Shown here: piece by piece, positions 24,690 to 36,839 of the stretch
How positions within the stretch are numbered: the stretch's first letter is position 1
How the letters are laid out: each line of letters starts with the position of its first letter
Source: Morinoia aosen
Taxonomy: Eukaryota; Arthropoda; Malacostraca; Amphipoda; Talitridae
Assembly (NCBI GenBank): GCA_030386875.1
Contig: CM059559.1
Coordinates: forward strand, 4,461,177 to 4,525,176
Length of the DNA stretch: 64,000 bases
Direction: 5' to 3'
Notes under the pieces: model-generated
What the model was told of the DNA's origin: nothing
The model's input: only the letters and a program-made list of their open reading frames with translations
The model's database searches: none
Translations under genes and position numbers: made by a program

Positions 24690-27600
24690 TCTTGTGTTTT
24701 TTGCGTCCAAGTCTGCAAGGCGCTTAGTCTCTTTGTTGCGATTCTATCAAATTGGTCTGATTGATGTGCTAATTTTGGTCCTCTGTGATGCTACTCCAAA
24801 TAAATCTTCATAGTTTCACTGCTGTGATCGCTTTAGTTCAAAGAAAATGAGTTAACATAAATCAGATGATGAGATTTATTTTAGTAGCTAGCAATTATCC
24901 CTCTTGTGTAGATTATGGCTTGTTTTAGTACTTCAGTGGCAAGCGAATTTTTTTATCAGTATTCGAGGTGATGCGTGGAATGTTCTCGGCAGTTGCTGAC
25001 TAGTATCGCTTCCAAAACAAAGACCTTCCTTCAAACCGACACAGCTTCAGAAGTGAGTCATTTTGATGTATACGCGGACAGTGACATTTACTTCATCTTT
25101 GAGTTGTAAATTCGTTTCATATTGGAAGCTCCTACAGTTTCGCGGTGATGTGGCTTCCCTTCAGAATTCCAAACTTCCTCCTCACATAGCAAAGGAAGGT
25201 AATTTTAGCAGAACAAAAGAATTCTTTGGGCCGCAGAGAGTCCTGTATGGTTCGTGTTGTGGTGCCCCTGGTCACGACTTGTTGCGCCCCATTTAATGGT
25301 ATGCCTGTGAGCAGCGGACGCCCGAGGCGGAAGGCAAGGCCCGGCCCCCCGAGGGCGGCTGCTGCTGCTGCTCCTATGCCCGTGTCCTCTGATCCATAAC
25401 TTGGTGTGTGGGGCGGCGCGCCGTCATGCATGAACACCGCACTCCGCCGCCCACACACTCGCGCCTAACTTCTGCTGCTGCTGCTGCTGCTCTCCCGCTG
25501 CTGCTTTGCGAGCCTGCCGCCTGCTTCTCTCGCATACTTTACGGCTGTGTATCGTACAACAGGTATATTAGGCTCTCCTGTCGACTTGGCTGCGTTCCAT
25601 GCTCTTTTTCCTGGCCAAAGTCCTTGGGTTAGAGCATTTATCGAGTGTATTCTGAGCTGTGAGCGTTAAACTACTTTTAAATGCTCAAATTGCATTGGAA
25701 TACATGTTAAACTTGAGATTTTTGCCGGGAAAAGCAGCACGTAGCGTAATCAATTCTATGGAAAAATTCACGCTACCGGCTGTACTGCTACACCAACCTA
25801 AATTGTTTGAAAATCCGGCTCTCACTTGCAGCCATTTTTTTCTCTCTTTATTTCAGCATCTCTGTGGTTTATTCATCAGTATATGACTGCTGCGTGTACC
25901 AACAGATATTTAAATCTGCCGTGCTTCGAATTTCATAGTACGGCATTTGTTGTTGATTATTTCACTTCTTACTATTTCTCCTCTGTCGTTGTCGCTTACT
26001 TCAGATAATCGAGGAGGGGATGTTGCCACAACGGAGTGTCTTTACCTGCCAGAGATGGGTATTTTATTAGAAAAAGTCGTATTCAATTCAGCATTCAACT
26101 CAATTTTCTATGTGTGCGCACGTTAGAGGTGCGATCCGATATGCTTGATGGCTCTTCCACGGATATTGAAAATTAAGCTATATTTATGTTATAAATATAA
26201 ATTAATTTCCATCATTAACACGAAATTGATAGAATATGTAGTTGTTAATCCTATGTATGTGAAGTTGATGTTTAATTATGATTATCTGTAACACACAAAT
26301 CAGAAGAGAATGCCACTGTTAAAACGTATGCTCGGGATAATTTCAATTAAAATTTCAATAAACTTGTTAAGCTAATTGCTCTTGCAAGGTCAATTGCCCT
26401 TATAAGGAAATTTATTGCCAGAGTTAATTACGAACTTAGATTCAGGTTGAATATCGACGTTTGATTTCGCATGTCTTCAAGCTAAGTCTACGCTAGCAGT
26501 CACTAACGGCCTCTTCCGGTACCTCGTTTTGAAGCAAAATTTATGAATAAATACACCACCGTACTAACAAAACTATGGCCGAAGTAGCCTTCACGAACTA
26601 TACTGCTACCATTTTTAGCATTAGGAATGCCTATGACAGTGCGAGGCAGCAGTTGCACCGCTGTCTCAATGGTTGCAGCAATTATGAGCGTGAACAAGTG
26701 GTGTGGCGGCTAAGTGCGTCCGCCGTAGTATACTTACGCCCACGCAGTTCTTATCAGAATCTATATACTCACGATGCACATGGTAGGATCCCATCCGGAA
26801 ATAGTTACCGTACCACCGAAGGGAAAACAACTAGTCACGGCTCAAATATGGCTACGCAAAAAAATGGTTAAATCGTTCGGTTACACACTTTTGGGACGGC
26901 CGATCTCTTGCATTGAAACGAATACACCCGCGCTTGTGCTTGACTGTTATTCCTCCTTTAGTTCTATTTTGGTGTCTGTGCGTGCTTGGCGTCTGGCGGT
27001 ATGGGACTTGGATAGCAACCGGATTATGGGCCGCTCGTCTCGTTCCTGTTACCACATTCTAAATTATTTTACTGCAGGCCTTCCAGCGTGCGTTGCGAAA
27101 AGCCTGCTGTAATACCGATGCAAAAATAAATTACTGTAGGGAAAGGGTAACACAGTTTTTTTCGTAACGCATGGAAGGGTTGTAAAAACACCTAGACTAA
27201 TGCGTTATTTTGGTCCAAAATTTTATACTTCGGCCACCAGATAGGCCAGTACCTGCAGACAACGACACTTTAGAGACCATACCGACTGAGAGGTTTTGTG
27301 ACACCGTCCTGTCATTATGTAGCAACTCACCGTCCGTGCCACCTCCTGTGCAAGGCAGAACTTTTATCTGCTCCAATGATCGTGCTGTACTTCATCCTCC
27401 GCTCCGTTTGCACCAGTGACGCCTCTCGTAGCCCTGACGCAATGCCTCTCGTGTTGTATGAGGATTTTGTGTTGGCCTTCTATATTAGCGTTGTCTCGCA
27501 GCGACGCTGGTATCAAAGTGTTCATTAGGCGACTAAGTTAAGTTAATGCTACCATCGTTAGGCAACGTCGTTTTCCGTACCGACTATCCTCAGACAGTTC

Positions 27601-27927
27601 TGTTGTCTAAAATTTGAGAAAACCCTGTAATTTTTGTCGTATCCTCTTCCATGGGTATTGGAGACCAAAAATATCACAGTGCAAGTGTATTTCACCCCAC
27701 AGCACAAATAAGTTAATTACTCGACTGGCGTTACGGACTCTGGCGTTAACATTGACGGCCGATAAAAAATTTTCGCATCTCAGTGGACACCGCGTCCCCA
27801 ACTTCCTTCCCACCGCCGTGCACAATCTGACACTCAGTGAGCGCACTTCCGCTCCCCTTCTGCAGCGCCGGGTCTGCGCCGCGGCTTGTCCACTCGACCG
27901 GAGGCAGTGGACCCGTGCTCTCTTATC
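24690..27927. other. Unannotated; contains a CpG-rich island near 25290-25520
   Basis: The island (ggcccggccccccgagggcg and following, with CTG runs) stands out from A/T-rich surroundings. It could be a promoter or 5' UTR of a gene whose exons I cannot see. Open frames at 26575-27112 are unrecognised. Confidence 0.35.
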
Positions 27928-27935
27928 ATCTAGAG

Positions 27936-28146
27936 CAGGAGTCTCCAAACTTTTCGACGTAAGGGCCACATATATTTCCTACATTCATGCGGGCCGAAGG
28001 AATAAAATGTTAAAAAAATAATTTGGCGATGCAGTCGTACGATAATTATGTTTCAAGGCCACCACTCAGGGATTTGTTTAACGGGCCGGATGAAATTATG
28101 TGGCAGGCCGGATGTGGCCCGCGGACCATAGTTTAGAGACCCCCTG
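27936..28146. mobile_element. hAT-type MITE, copy A
   Basis: 211 bp. Ends CAGGAGTCTCCAAAC and (reversed) CAGGGGGTCTCTAAACTA, with internal gggcc and ggcccgcgg. Flanked by ATCTAGAG on both sides (27928-27935, 28147-28154). This TIR type is common in animal hAT MITEs. Confidence 0.9.
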
Positions 28147-28154
28147 ATCTAGAG

Positions 28155-28357
28155 TATGGGTCTCCAAACTTGCCAGTCTTAGGGCCATACTGATAACTCT
28201 AGTAAGTTCCATGGGCCAAACCCGTTTTAATTTTCCTGCTATTACCGATAATTTCCAGAGTAGTCGCCGAGTACGCGGTCGGATTAACTCTCGCGGGCCG
28301 GGTTGATATCACTGGCGGGCCGGATTTGGCCCGCGGGTCGTAGTGTGGAGACCCCTG
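28155..28357. mobile_element. hAT-type MITE, copy B, abutting copy A
   Basis: 203 bp. Ends TATGGGTCTCCAAACT and (reversed) CAGGGGTCTCCACACTA. Left flank ATCTAGAG is shared with copy A; right flank ATCTAGAA (28358-28365). Same family as copy A but clearly diverged from it. Confidence 0.9.
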
Positions 28358-28394
28358 ATCTAGAAAGTTCTGCATGTCTCCAAAACTTGAAGCT

Positions 28395-28486
28395 GTGCCT
28401 CTCAGGGGGATACGACTGTTTTATCTATGGGAATTAGCGCTAATTGAAATAATGTGAGGTCACGAGCATAGAGTTAGGTATAACTC
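28395..28486 (+). mobile_element. SINE-like 5' fragment
   Basis: Only the head, cctctcagggggatacgact to gagttaggtat, followed at once by the head of another copy. A second insertion or a slippage event may explain the doubled head. Confidence 0.7.
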
Positions 28487-28785
28487 CTCCGGGTGATACA
28501 ACTATTGTATCTATAGGAATTAACACTCCCAGGGGGAAAATGTGTGGTCCCGAGCATCGAGTTAGGTATGCCTTCTTTTTTGTCGAAGTAAAATGTTTTT
28601 GGTTTTGTTTAGGACCATCTTTTTTTTCGGTTCTCTGCTGCGCCGTTTTTCAGCACCTCTGACTATCTTCTTCAACTCTTATCTTGTTTCCTGACCTGTG
28701 CGGGAACACACCTTGTGCATAGATTAACCTAACTCCATACTAAATGGTGCCTTCATCCTTCCTCTCTTTTAAGATCTTCGTTGTG
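28487..28785 (+). mobile_element. SINE-like copy, 3' end cut by a MITE
   Basis: Head aactcctccgggtgatacaa, keeps ctccatactaaatggtgcct. It stops at the TTAA MITE at 28790 before the usual aggctaaa tail. Confidence 0.8.
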
Positions 28786-28789
28786 TTGA

Positions 28790-29009
28790 AACGTTGACTG
28801 CGATGGGTAAAACTGAAGTTCAATATTAAATTCAAATTTAAAGTCAATTGTGGTAATCAACTTCGAAAATGGCAAACATTAACTGGATCGTGCCTTCATT
28901 TAGCTTTCATCAAATATTAATAAAAAATGAGTTAGTGACTGCATTCGGGTCAACAGTTCTATGAAAATCACCTAAGTGACCACCGGTGGGTCACTTCGCT
29001 GGAAATATG
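28790..29009 (+). mobile_element. TTAA MITE copy
   Basis: Left end aacgttgactgcgatggg after TTGA (degraded TTAA), right TTAA at 29010-29013. It starts right where the SINE-like copy at 28487 stops, so one probably interrupted the other. Confidence 0.8.
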
Positions 29010-29414
29010 TTAACCCGGTAAACCCACACTGCCGACCTACCGGTAGGTTTGAAAAAATAAGAAACTTTGCAACTTACTGTACATTCATTATTCAAATTAG
29101 AAGTTTCGGTGAGAGTTCATTGTAAAGGGAAAAGGCTGCTCTTTCTGTAGGTGAAAACAATGCTGCTGGCCCAACAAAAATTTACAGAATTTGAGGTTTA
29201 ATTTTGGTAAAATATAAAAAACAGAAATCGGAAAATCACTGGCTATTATTTATCTATTGCACTTTCGTGTTTTTTTATGATGTATTTTCATAGATTTTAA
29301 CCTACTGAATCTTGTGGTATGTGAAATTTTTTTCTAGGTTCAATAGTTAAAGAGTTATGAGCATTTTTATGTAAAATAATCAGTTCATACAGTTTTTTTA
29401 GTTCATTTTGTGCA

Positions 29415-29720
29415 TAGGCTGTTACTATTAGCGCTCCCATGTCGAGTAAGTGAGGTCCTGAGCTTTATTGAAATCGAATAGTTTTTCTATAACAGACCAT
29501 TTTTTCGGTCCAATCCTGTCCTGTTTTTCAGCACCTATTACTTTCTTTTTTCTATTACTTTTATATTGTTTTATGAACTTCTTTATCAACTAACTTATTC
29601 TTTGTGCCTTGTGCATAGATTTCGCGTTCCCTTAACTACATACTAAATCGTGCCTTCCTGTCTTTGGAACACCTTTGTTGCGGTTAGGTATACCTGAACT
29701 AACATCTAGTCTAATCCATT
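29415..29720 (+). mobile_element. SINE-like copy, 5'-truncated
   Basis: Begins at ctgttactattagcgctccc and ends actaacatctagtctaatcc. Confidence 0.8.
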
Positions 29721-29858
29721 TGAATTTTAATGGTTTTATGCTCCTACTAAAATGAGATCGGCGAGGGCCTAGAATGGAATTCCTAGCGGGGAAATGTCAA
29801 ACTTGAAGTCGGTTTCCCTTTATATTAAAGATGTCTCATGCAACCTCTTCAAATTTAA

Positions 29859-30079
29859 CACTTTGACTGCGACTACTAAATATTAAGTTCATTGCCAAAC
29901 TCAAATTTAAAGTCAATTGTAGTAAACTATTTTGAAAATACCAAACATGAACTGGATCGTGCCTTCATTTAACTTTGATTAAGTATTTATGAAAATTGAG
30001 TTTGCGACTACTGGCCGGTCAGCAGCATTATGAAACTTACCTCCGTGTACCACCGGTGGCGCACGTCGCTGTCAAAGTG
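29859..30079 (+). mobile_element. TTAA MITE copy, well preserved
   Basis: 221 bp between TTAA (29855-29858) and TTAA (30080-30083), close to the copy at 7514. Confidence 0.88.
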
Positions 30080-30083
30080 TTAA

Positions 30084-31367
30084 ATAATGTAAATTAATTA
30101 CTCGCAAACACATCTTGGTTAGACTACCAACAACGATATTTTCGGAAATGTCGTGCCAGAAGTACAGCTGTATTGAAGTTCTGTCGCACTTGTACCAACT
30201 GTTCGGTGCCTCAATTAATCATGCGCTAGTGATGGAATGCTTTCAAGACATACGAGATGGAATTAGTGAAGTTGACACAATAAAAATCAAACACGCATTC
30301 TATGTCAAAGCTTTGAATTGCAGGTAAATATCTTATTTCTGTCAAAAGCGTTCAAATCTTAATCTTGTAATTAGCATGTTATAAATTTGCTAGTACTCTC
30401 ATACCGGAATGTACTGCTGTTTACGGATGCGCGTCAGGCATTGAGATGCTTTGCTGGTGTCCGAACTATGGCGTTAATGTTTGGCCTGGGGTTGAAATTA
30501 GTGTATTACTAAAGCGTTCCAAGTGTTGACAATGTGTTATGTGTTTTGCTTTCAATTTAATACTCAATTCGATAATGAAATGAAAACTTCATTGTGGCAA
30601 GCGTGTATCGCTAAATTTCGTTTTACGATCATTTTGTTTGGCTGCACAACGAGAGTAACACCTCAACTAAAAGGCTACTCAAAAATCTGCTGTGCTGATT
30701 CGAAGTTTTAGTATCTTCTTACATAGACTACAAATAAGTTGAAAATTTTGCGAGTGAATTCTTAATTTAGCAGATTCAAATGAGAATATGATTGAAGTAA
30801 TTAGCACTAAATGTAGCACATGAGCAAATTAGACCCGCCAACCGAGGGCTGCACCACCGGTGATATCTGCGTAGGCCTAGAATGAAATTACTAGCATGGA
30901 AATATCAAACTTGGATACATAGAATTGATGACGCTTCTGAGTGCAACTTGCAATTGCAACTTTTTAAACGGAATCGTGAATGAAAGAATTCATACTCGTA
31001 GCTGTGGAAGCAAAAAGCTTTTCTTCACTGTGTGGTTCAGTGAACTTAGCACAGCTTTTTTCCATGCCATGTATTTTGCAACGTCTTAGAAATGTATTCC
31101 TTCAGAGCAACTCGCCATTTTGCTTGCCCGCTTCTCTAATTGTACTAATTGCATCTTTTCCACGCTCTGCACCACATGACGATCTCGACGTCTCATTTCT
31201 CATGAATATATAAATTCATGGTTGCCCTCGAGGAATGCTTGACTGGAAGAGGGGGGAGGTGTGGTGTGGGTGTAAGGGAGAGAAGCGAACAAGCGGCAGC
31301 GGCAATGGGAGCCTGACGAGCGCTCTCTGGAACACTTCACTTGAAGGATCTCGGAGTGGACTTCCTT
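30084..31367. other. Unannotated sequence
   Basis: Short frames at 30115-30327 and 30980-31213 are unrecognised. A purine-rich stretch lies at 31237-31290. Confidence 0.35.
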
Positions 31368-31432
31368 GCCTGGTGCAGGCCGTGTGACGGGCTGGTGCAG
31401 GCCGTGTGACGGGCTGTTGCAGGCCGTCCGTT
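31368..31432 (+). repeat. 22-bp tandem repeat, about three units
   Basis: gtgcaggccgtgtgacgggctg repeated, the last unit altered to gttgcaggccgt. It lies 140 bp left of the 18-bp array. Confidence 0.85.
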
Positions 31433-31572
31433 TGCTATCGTTCACTCGAAATTATTCTTCCCATTTTGTAGACTGTACGACGGGAAATTTTCAAACGCAG
31501 GCAGGAGTGTTGTTGGATTCCAGTAGCATTTGATGCCACATTGACTTTAGATTCCGAAGTCCTCCCCTAGGG

Positions 31573-34500
31573 TTTTTTGGGGACTTAGGTTCCAGGGGGA
31601 CTTAGCAATCCAAAATGACTTGGGAATCCAAAGGGATTCGGCACTCCAGGGGGACTCGGTACTCCAGGGGGACTCGATACTCCAGGGGGACTCGGTACTC
31701 CAGGGGGACTCGGTACTCCGGTGGGACTCGGTACTCCAGGGGGACTCTGTACTCCAGGGGGACTCGATACTCCAGGGGGACTCGATACTCCAGGGGGACT
31801 CGATACTCCAGGGGGACTCGATACTCCAGGGGGACTCGATACTCCAGGGGGACTCGGTACTCCAGGGGGACTCGGTACTCCGGTGGGACTCGGTACTCCA
31901 GGGGGACTCGATACTCCAGGGGGACTCGATACTCCAGGGGGACTCGATACTCCAGGGGGACTCGGTACTCCGGTGGGACTCGGTACTCCGGTGGGACTCG
32001 GTACTCCAGGGGGACTCGGTACTCCAGGGGGACTCGATACTCCAGGGGGACTCGATACTCCAGGGGGACTCGATACTCCAGGGGGACTCGATACTCCAGG
32101 GGGACTCGATACTCCAGGGGGACTCGATACTCCAGGGGGACTCGGTACTCCAGGGGGACTCGGTACTCCGGTGGGACTCGGTACTCCAGGGGGACTCGAT
32201 ACTCCAGGGGGACTCGATACTCCAGGGGGACTCGGTACTCCAGGGGGACTCGGTACTCCAGGGGGACTCGGTACTCCAGGGGGACTCGGTACTCCAGGGG
32301 GACTCGGTACTCCAGGGGGACTCGGTACTCCAGGGGGACTCGGTACTCCAGGGGGACTCGGTACTCCGGTGGGACTCGGTACTCCAGGGGGACTCGGTAC
32401 TCCAGGGGGACTCGGTACTCCAGGGGGACTCGGTACTCCAGGGGGACTCGGTACTCCAGGGGGACTCGGTACTCCAGGGGGACTCGGTACTCCGGTGGGA
32501 CTCGGTACTCCAGGGGGACTCGATACTCCAGGGGGACTCGATACTCCAGGGGGACTCGGTACTCCAGGGGGACTCGGTACTCCAGGGGGACTCGGTACTC
32601 CAGGGGGACTCGGTACTCCAGGGGGACTCGGTACTCCAGGGGGACTCGGTACTCCAGGGGGACTCGGTACTCCAGGGGGACTCGGTACTCCGGTGGGACT
32701 CGGTACTCCAGGGGGACTCGGTACTCCAGGGGGACTCGGTACTCCGGTGGGACTCGGTACTCCAGGGGGACTCGGTACTCCGGTGGGACTCGGTACTCCA
32801 GGGGGACTCGGTACTCCGGTGGGACTCGATACTCCAGGGGGACTCGGTACTCCGGTGGGACTCGGTACTCCAGGGGGACTCGGTACTCCGGTGGGACTCG
32901 ATACTCCAGGGGGACTCGGTACTCCAGGGGGACTCGGTACTCCGGTGGGACTCGATACTCCAGGGGGACTCGGTACTCCAGGGGGACTCGGTACTCCAGG
33001 GGGACTCGGTACTCCAGGGGGACTCGGTACTCCAGGGGGACTCGGTACTCCGGTGGGACTCGATACTCCAGGGGGACTCGGTACTCCGGTGGGACTCGGT
33101 ACTCCAGGGGGACTCGGTACTCCAGGGGGACTCGGTACTCCGGTGGGACTCGGTACTCCAGGGGGACTCGATACTCCAGGGGGACTCGGTACTCCGGTGG
33201 GACTCGGTACTCCAGGGGGACTCGGTACTCCAGGGGGACTCGATACTCCGGTGGGACTCGGTACTCCAGGGGGACTCGGTACTCCAGGGGGACTCGGTAC
33301 TCCGGTGGGACTCGGTACTCCAGGGGGACTCGGTACTCCAGGGGGACTCGGTACTCCGGTGGGACTCGATACTCCAGGGGGACTCGGTACTCCAGGGGGA
33401 CTCGGTACTCCAGGGGGACTCGGTACTCCAGGGGGACTCGGTACTCCAGGGGGACTCGGTACTCCAGGGGGACTCGGTACTCCAGGGGGACTCGGTACTC
33501 CAGGGGGACTCGGTACTCCAGGGGGACTCGGTACTCCAGGGGGACTCGGTACTCCAGGGGGACTCGGTACTCCAGGGGGACTCGGTACTCCAGGGGGACT
33601 CGGTACTCCAGGGGGACTCGGTACTCCGGTGGGACTCGGTACTCCAGGGGGACTCGGTACTCCAGGGGGACTCGGTACTCCAGGGGGACTCGGTACTCCA
33701 GGGGGACTCGGTACTCCAGGGGGACTCGGTACTCCAGGGGGACTCGGTACTCCAGGGGGACTCGGTACTCCAGGGGGACTCGGTACTCCGGTGGGACTCG
33801 GTACTCCAGGGGGACTCGGTACTCCAGGGGTACTCGATACTCCAGGGGGACTCGGTACTCCGGTGGGACTCGGTACTCCGGTGGGACTCGGTACTCCAGG
33901 GGGACTCGGTACCCCAGGGGGACTCGGTACTCCAGGGGGACTCGGTACTCCAGGGGGACTCGGTACTCCAGGGGGACTCGATACTCCAGGGGGACTCGAT
34001 ACTCCAGGGGGACTCGGTACTCCAGGGGGACTCGGTACTCCGGTGGGACTCGGTACTCCGGTGGGACTCGGTACTCCGGTGGGACTCGGTACTCCGGTGG
34101 GACTCGGTACTCCGGTGGGACTCGGTACTCCGGTGGGACTCGGTACTCCGGTGGGACTCGGTACTCCGGTGGGACTCGGTACTCCGGTGGGACTCGGTAC
34201 TCCGGTGGGACTCGGTACTCCGGTGGGACTCGGTACTCCGGTGGGACTCGGTACTCCGGTGGGACTCGGTACTCCGGTGGGACTCGGTACTCCGGTGGGA
34301 CTCGGTACTCCGGTGGGACTCGGTACTCCGGTGGGACTCGGTACTCCGGTGGCACTCGGTACTCCGGTGGGACTCGGTACTCCGGTGGCACTCGGTACTC
34401 CGGTGGCACTCGGTACTCCGGTGGCACTCGGTACTCCGGTGGCACTCGGTACTCCGGTGGCACTCGGTACTCCGGTGGCACTCGGTACTCCGGTGGCACT

Positions 34501-36834
34501 CGGTACTCCGGTGGCACTCGGTACTCCGGTGGCACTCGGTACTCCGGTGGCACTCGGTACTCCGGTGGCACTCGGTACTCCGGTGGCACTCGGTACTCCG
34601 GTGGCACTCGGTACTCCGGTGGCACTCGGTACTCCGGTGGCACTCGGTACTCCGGTGACACTCGGTACTCCGGTGGGACTCGGTACTCCGGTGGGACTCG
34701 GTACTCCGGTGGGACTCGGTACTCCGGTGGGACTCGGTACTCCGGTGGGACTCGGTACTCCGGTGGGACTCGGTACTCCGGTGGGACTCGGTACTCCGGT
34801 GGGACTCGGTACTCCGGTGGGACTCGGTACTCCGGTGGGACTCGGTACTCCGGTGGGACTCGGTACTCCGGTGGGACTCGGTACTCCGGTGGGACTCGGT
34901 ACTCCGGTGGGACTCGGTACTCCGGTGGGACTCGGTACTCCGGTGGGACTCGGTACTCCGGTGGGACTCGGTACTCCAGGGGGACTCGGTACTCCGGTGG
35001 GACTCGGTACTCCGGTGGGACTCGGCACTCCGGTGGGACTCGGTACTCCGGTGGGACTCGATACTCCAGGGGGACTCGGTACTCCGGTGGGACTCGGTAC
35101 TCCAGGGGGACTCGGTACTCCGGTGGGACTCGGTACTCCGGTGGGACTCGGTACTCCAGGGGGACTCGGTACTCCGGTGGGACTCGGTACTCCGGTGGGA
35201 CTCGGTACTCCAGGGGGACTCGGTACTCCGGTGGGACTCGGTACTCCGGTGGGACTCGGTACTCCAGGGGGACTCGGTACTCCAGGGGGACTCGGTACTC
35301 CGGTGGGACTCGGTACTCCAGGGGGACTCGGTACTCCGGTGGGACTCGGTACTCCGGTGGGACTCGGTACTCCAGGGGGACTCGGTACTCCGGTGGGACT
35401 CGGTACTCCGGTGGGACTCGGTACTCCAGGGGGACTCGGTACTCCAGGGGGACTCGGTACTCCGGTGGGACTCGGTACTCCAGGGGGACTCGGTACTCCG
35501 GTGGGACTCGGTACTCCGGTGGGACTCGGTACTCCGGTGGGACTCGGTACTCCAGGGGGACTCGGTACTCCAGGGGGACTCGGCACTCCGGTGGGACTCG
35601 GTACTCCGGTGGGACTCGGTACTCCGGTGGGACTCGGTACTCCAGGGGGACTCGGTACTCCAGGGGGACTCGGTACTCCGGTGGGACTCGGTACTCCGGT
35701 GGGACTCGGTACTCCAGGGGGACTCGGTACTCCAGGGGGACTCGGCACTCCGGTGGGACTCGGTACTCCGGTGGGACTCGGTACTCCGGTGGGACTCGGT
35801 ACTCCAGGGGGACTCGGTACTCCAGGGGGACTCGGTACTCCGGTGGGACTCGGTACTCCGGTGGGACTCGGTACTCCAGGGGGACTCGGTACTCCAGGGG
35901 GACTCGGTACTCCAGGGGGACTCGGCACTCCGGTGGGACTCGGTACTCCAGGGGGACTCGGTACTCCAGGGGGACTCGGTACTCCAGGGGGACTCGGTAC
36001 TCCAGGGGGACTCGGTACTCCAGGGGGACTCGGTACTCCAGGGGGACTCGGTACTCCAGGGGGACTCGGCACTCCGGTGGGACTCGGTACTCCAGGGGGA
36101 CTCGGTACTCCAGGGGGACTCGGTACTCCAGGGGGACTCGGTACTCCAGGGGGACTCGGTACTCCAGGGGGACTCGGTACTCCAGGGGGACTCGGTACTC
36201 CAGGGGGACTCGGTACTCCAGGGGGACTCGGCACTCCGGTGGGACTCGGTACTCCAGGGGGACTCGGTACTCCAGGGGGACTCGGTACTCCAGGGGGACT
36301 CGGCACTCCGGTGGGACTCGGTACTCCAGGGGGACTCGGTACTCCAGGGGGACTCGGTACTCCAGGGGGACTCGGCAATCCAGGGGGACTCGGCAATCCA
36401 GGGGGACTCGGTACTCCAGGGGGACTCGGTACTCCAGGGGAACTCGGCAATCCAGGGGGACTCGGCAATCCAGGGGAACTCGGCAATCCAGGGGGACTCG
36501 GTACTCCAGGGGGACTCGGTACTCCAGGGGAACTCGGCAATCCAGGGGGACTCGGTACTCCAGGGGGACTCGGTACTCCAGGGGAACTCGGCAATCCAGG
36601 GGGACTCGGTACTCCAGGGGGACTCGGTACTCCAGGGGAACTCGGCAATCCAGGGGGACTCGGTACTCCAGGGGGACTCGGTACTCCAGGGGAACTCGGC
36701 AATCCAGGGGGACTCGGCAATCCAGGGGAACTCGGCAATCCAGGGGGACTCGGCAATCCAGGGGGACTCGGCAATCCAGGGGGACTCGGCAATCCAGGGG
36801 GACTCGGCAATCCAGGGGGACTCGGTACTCCAGA
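31573..36834 (+). repeat. 18-bp minisatellite, about 290 units, 5.2 kb
   Basis: Unit ccagggggactcggtact. Variants: ccggtggga (scattered, and solid at about 34030-34970), ccggtggca (solid block at about 34350-34660), cgatact (mostly left part), cggcact and cggcaat (right part, with ggggaact). The left edge is degenerate. No unit contains a stop in any frame, so all six frames are open for up to 1774 codons. That includes Pro-rich GVPSPP and GLGTPG repeats. I treat it as noncoding. Confidence 0.97.
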
Positions 36835-36839
36835 GTTGT

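Noticed and set aside
26575-27112. Overlapping + strand frames of 98-112 codons
   Set aside because: No homology I recognise and no splice-site support.
31573-36834. G-quadruplex array from ggggg runs every 18 bp
   Set aside because: Loops of about 13 nt are long for stable quadruplexes, and the central part has ggtggga instead of ggggg. Possible but weak.
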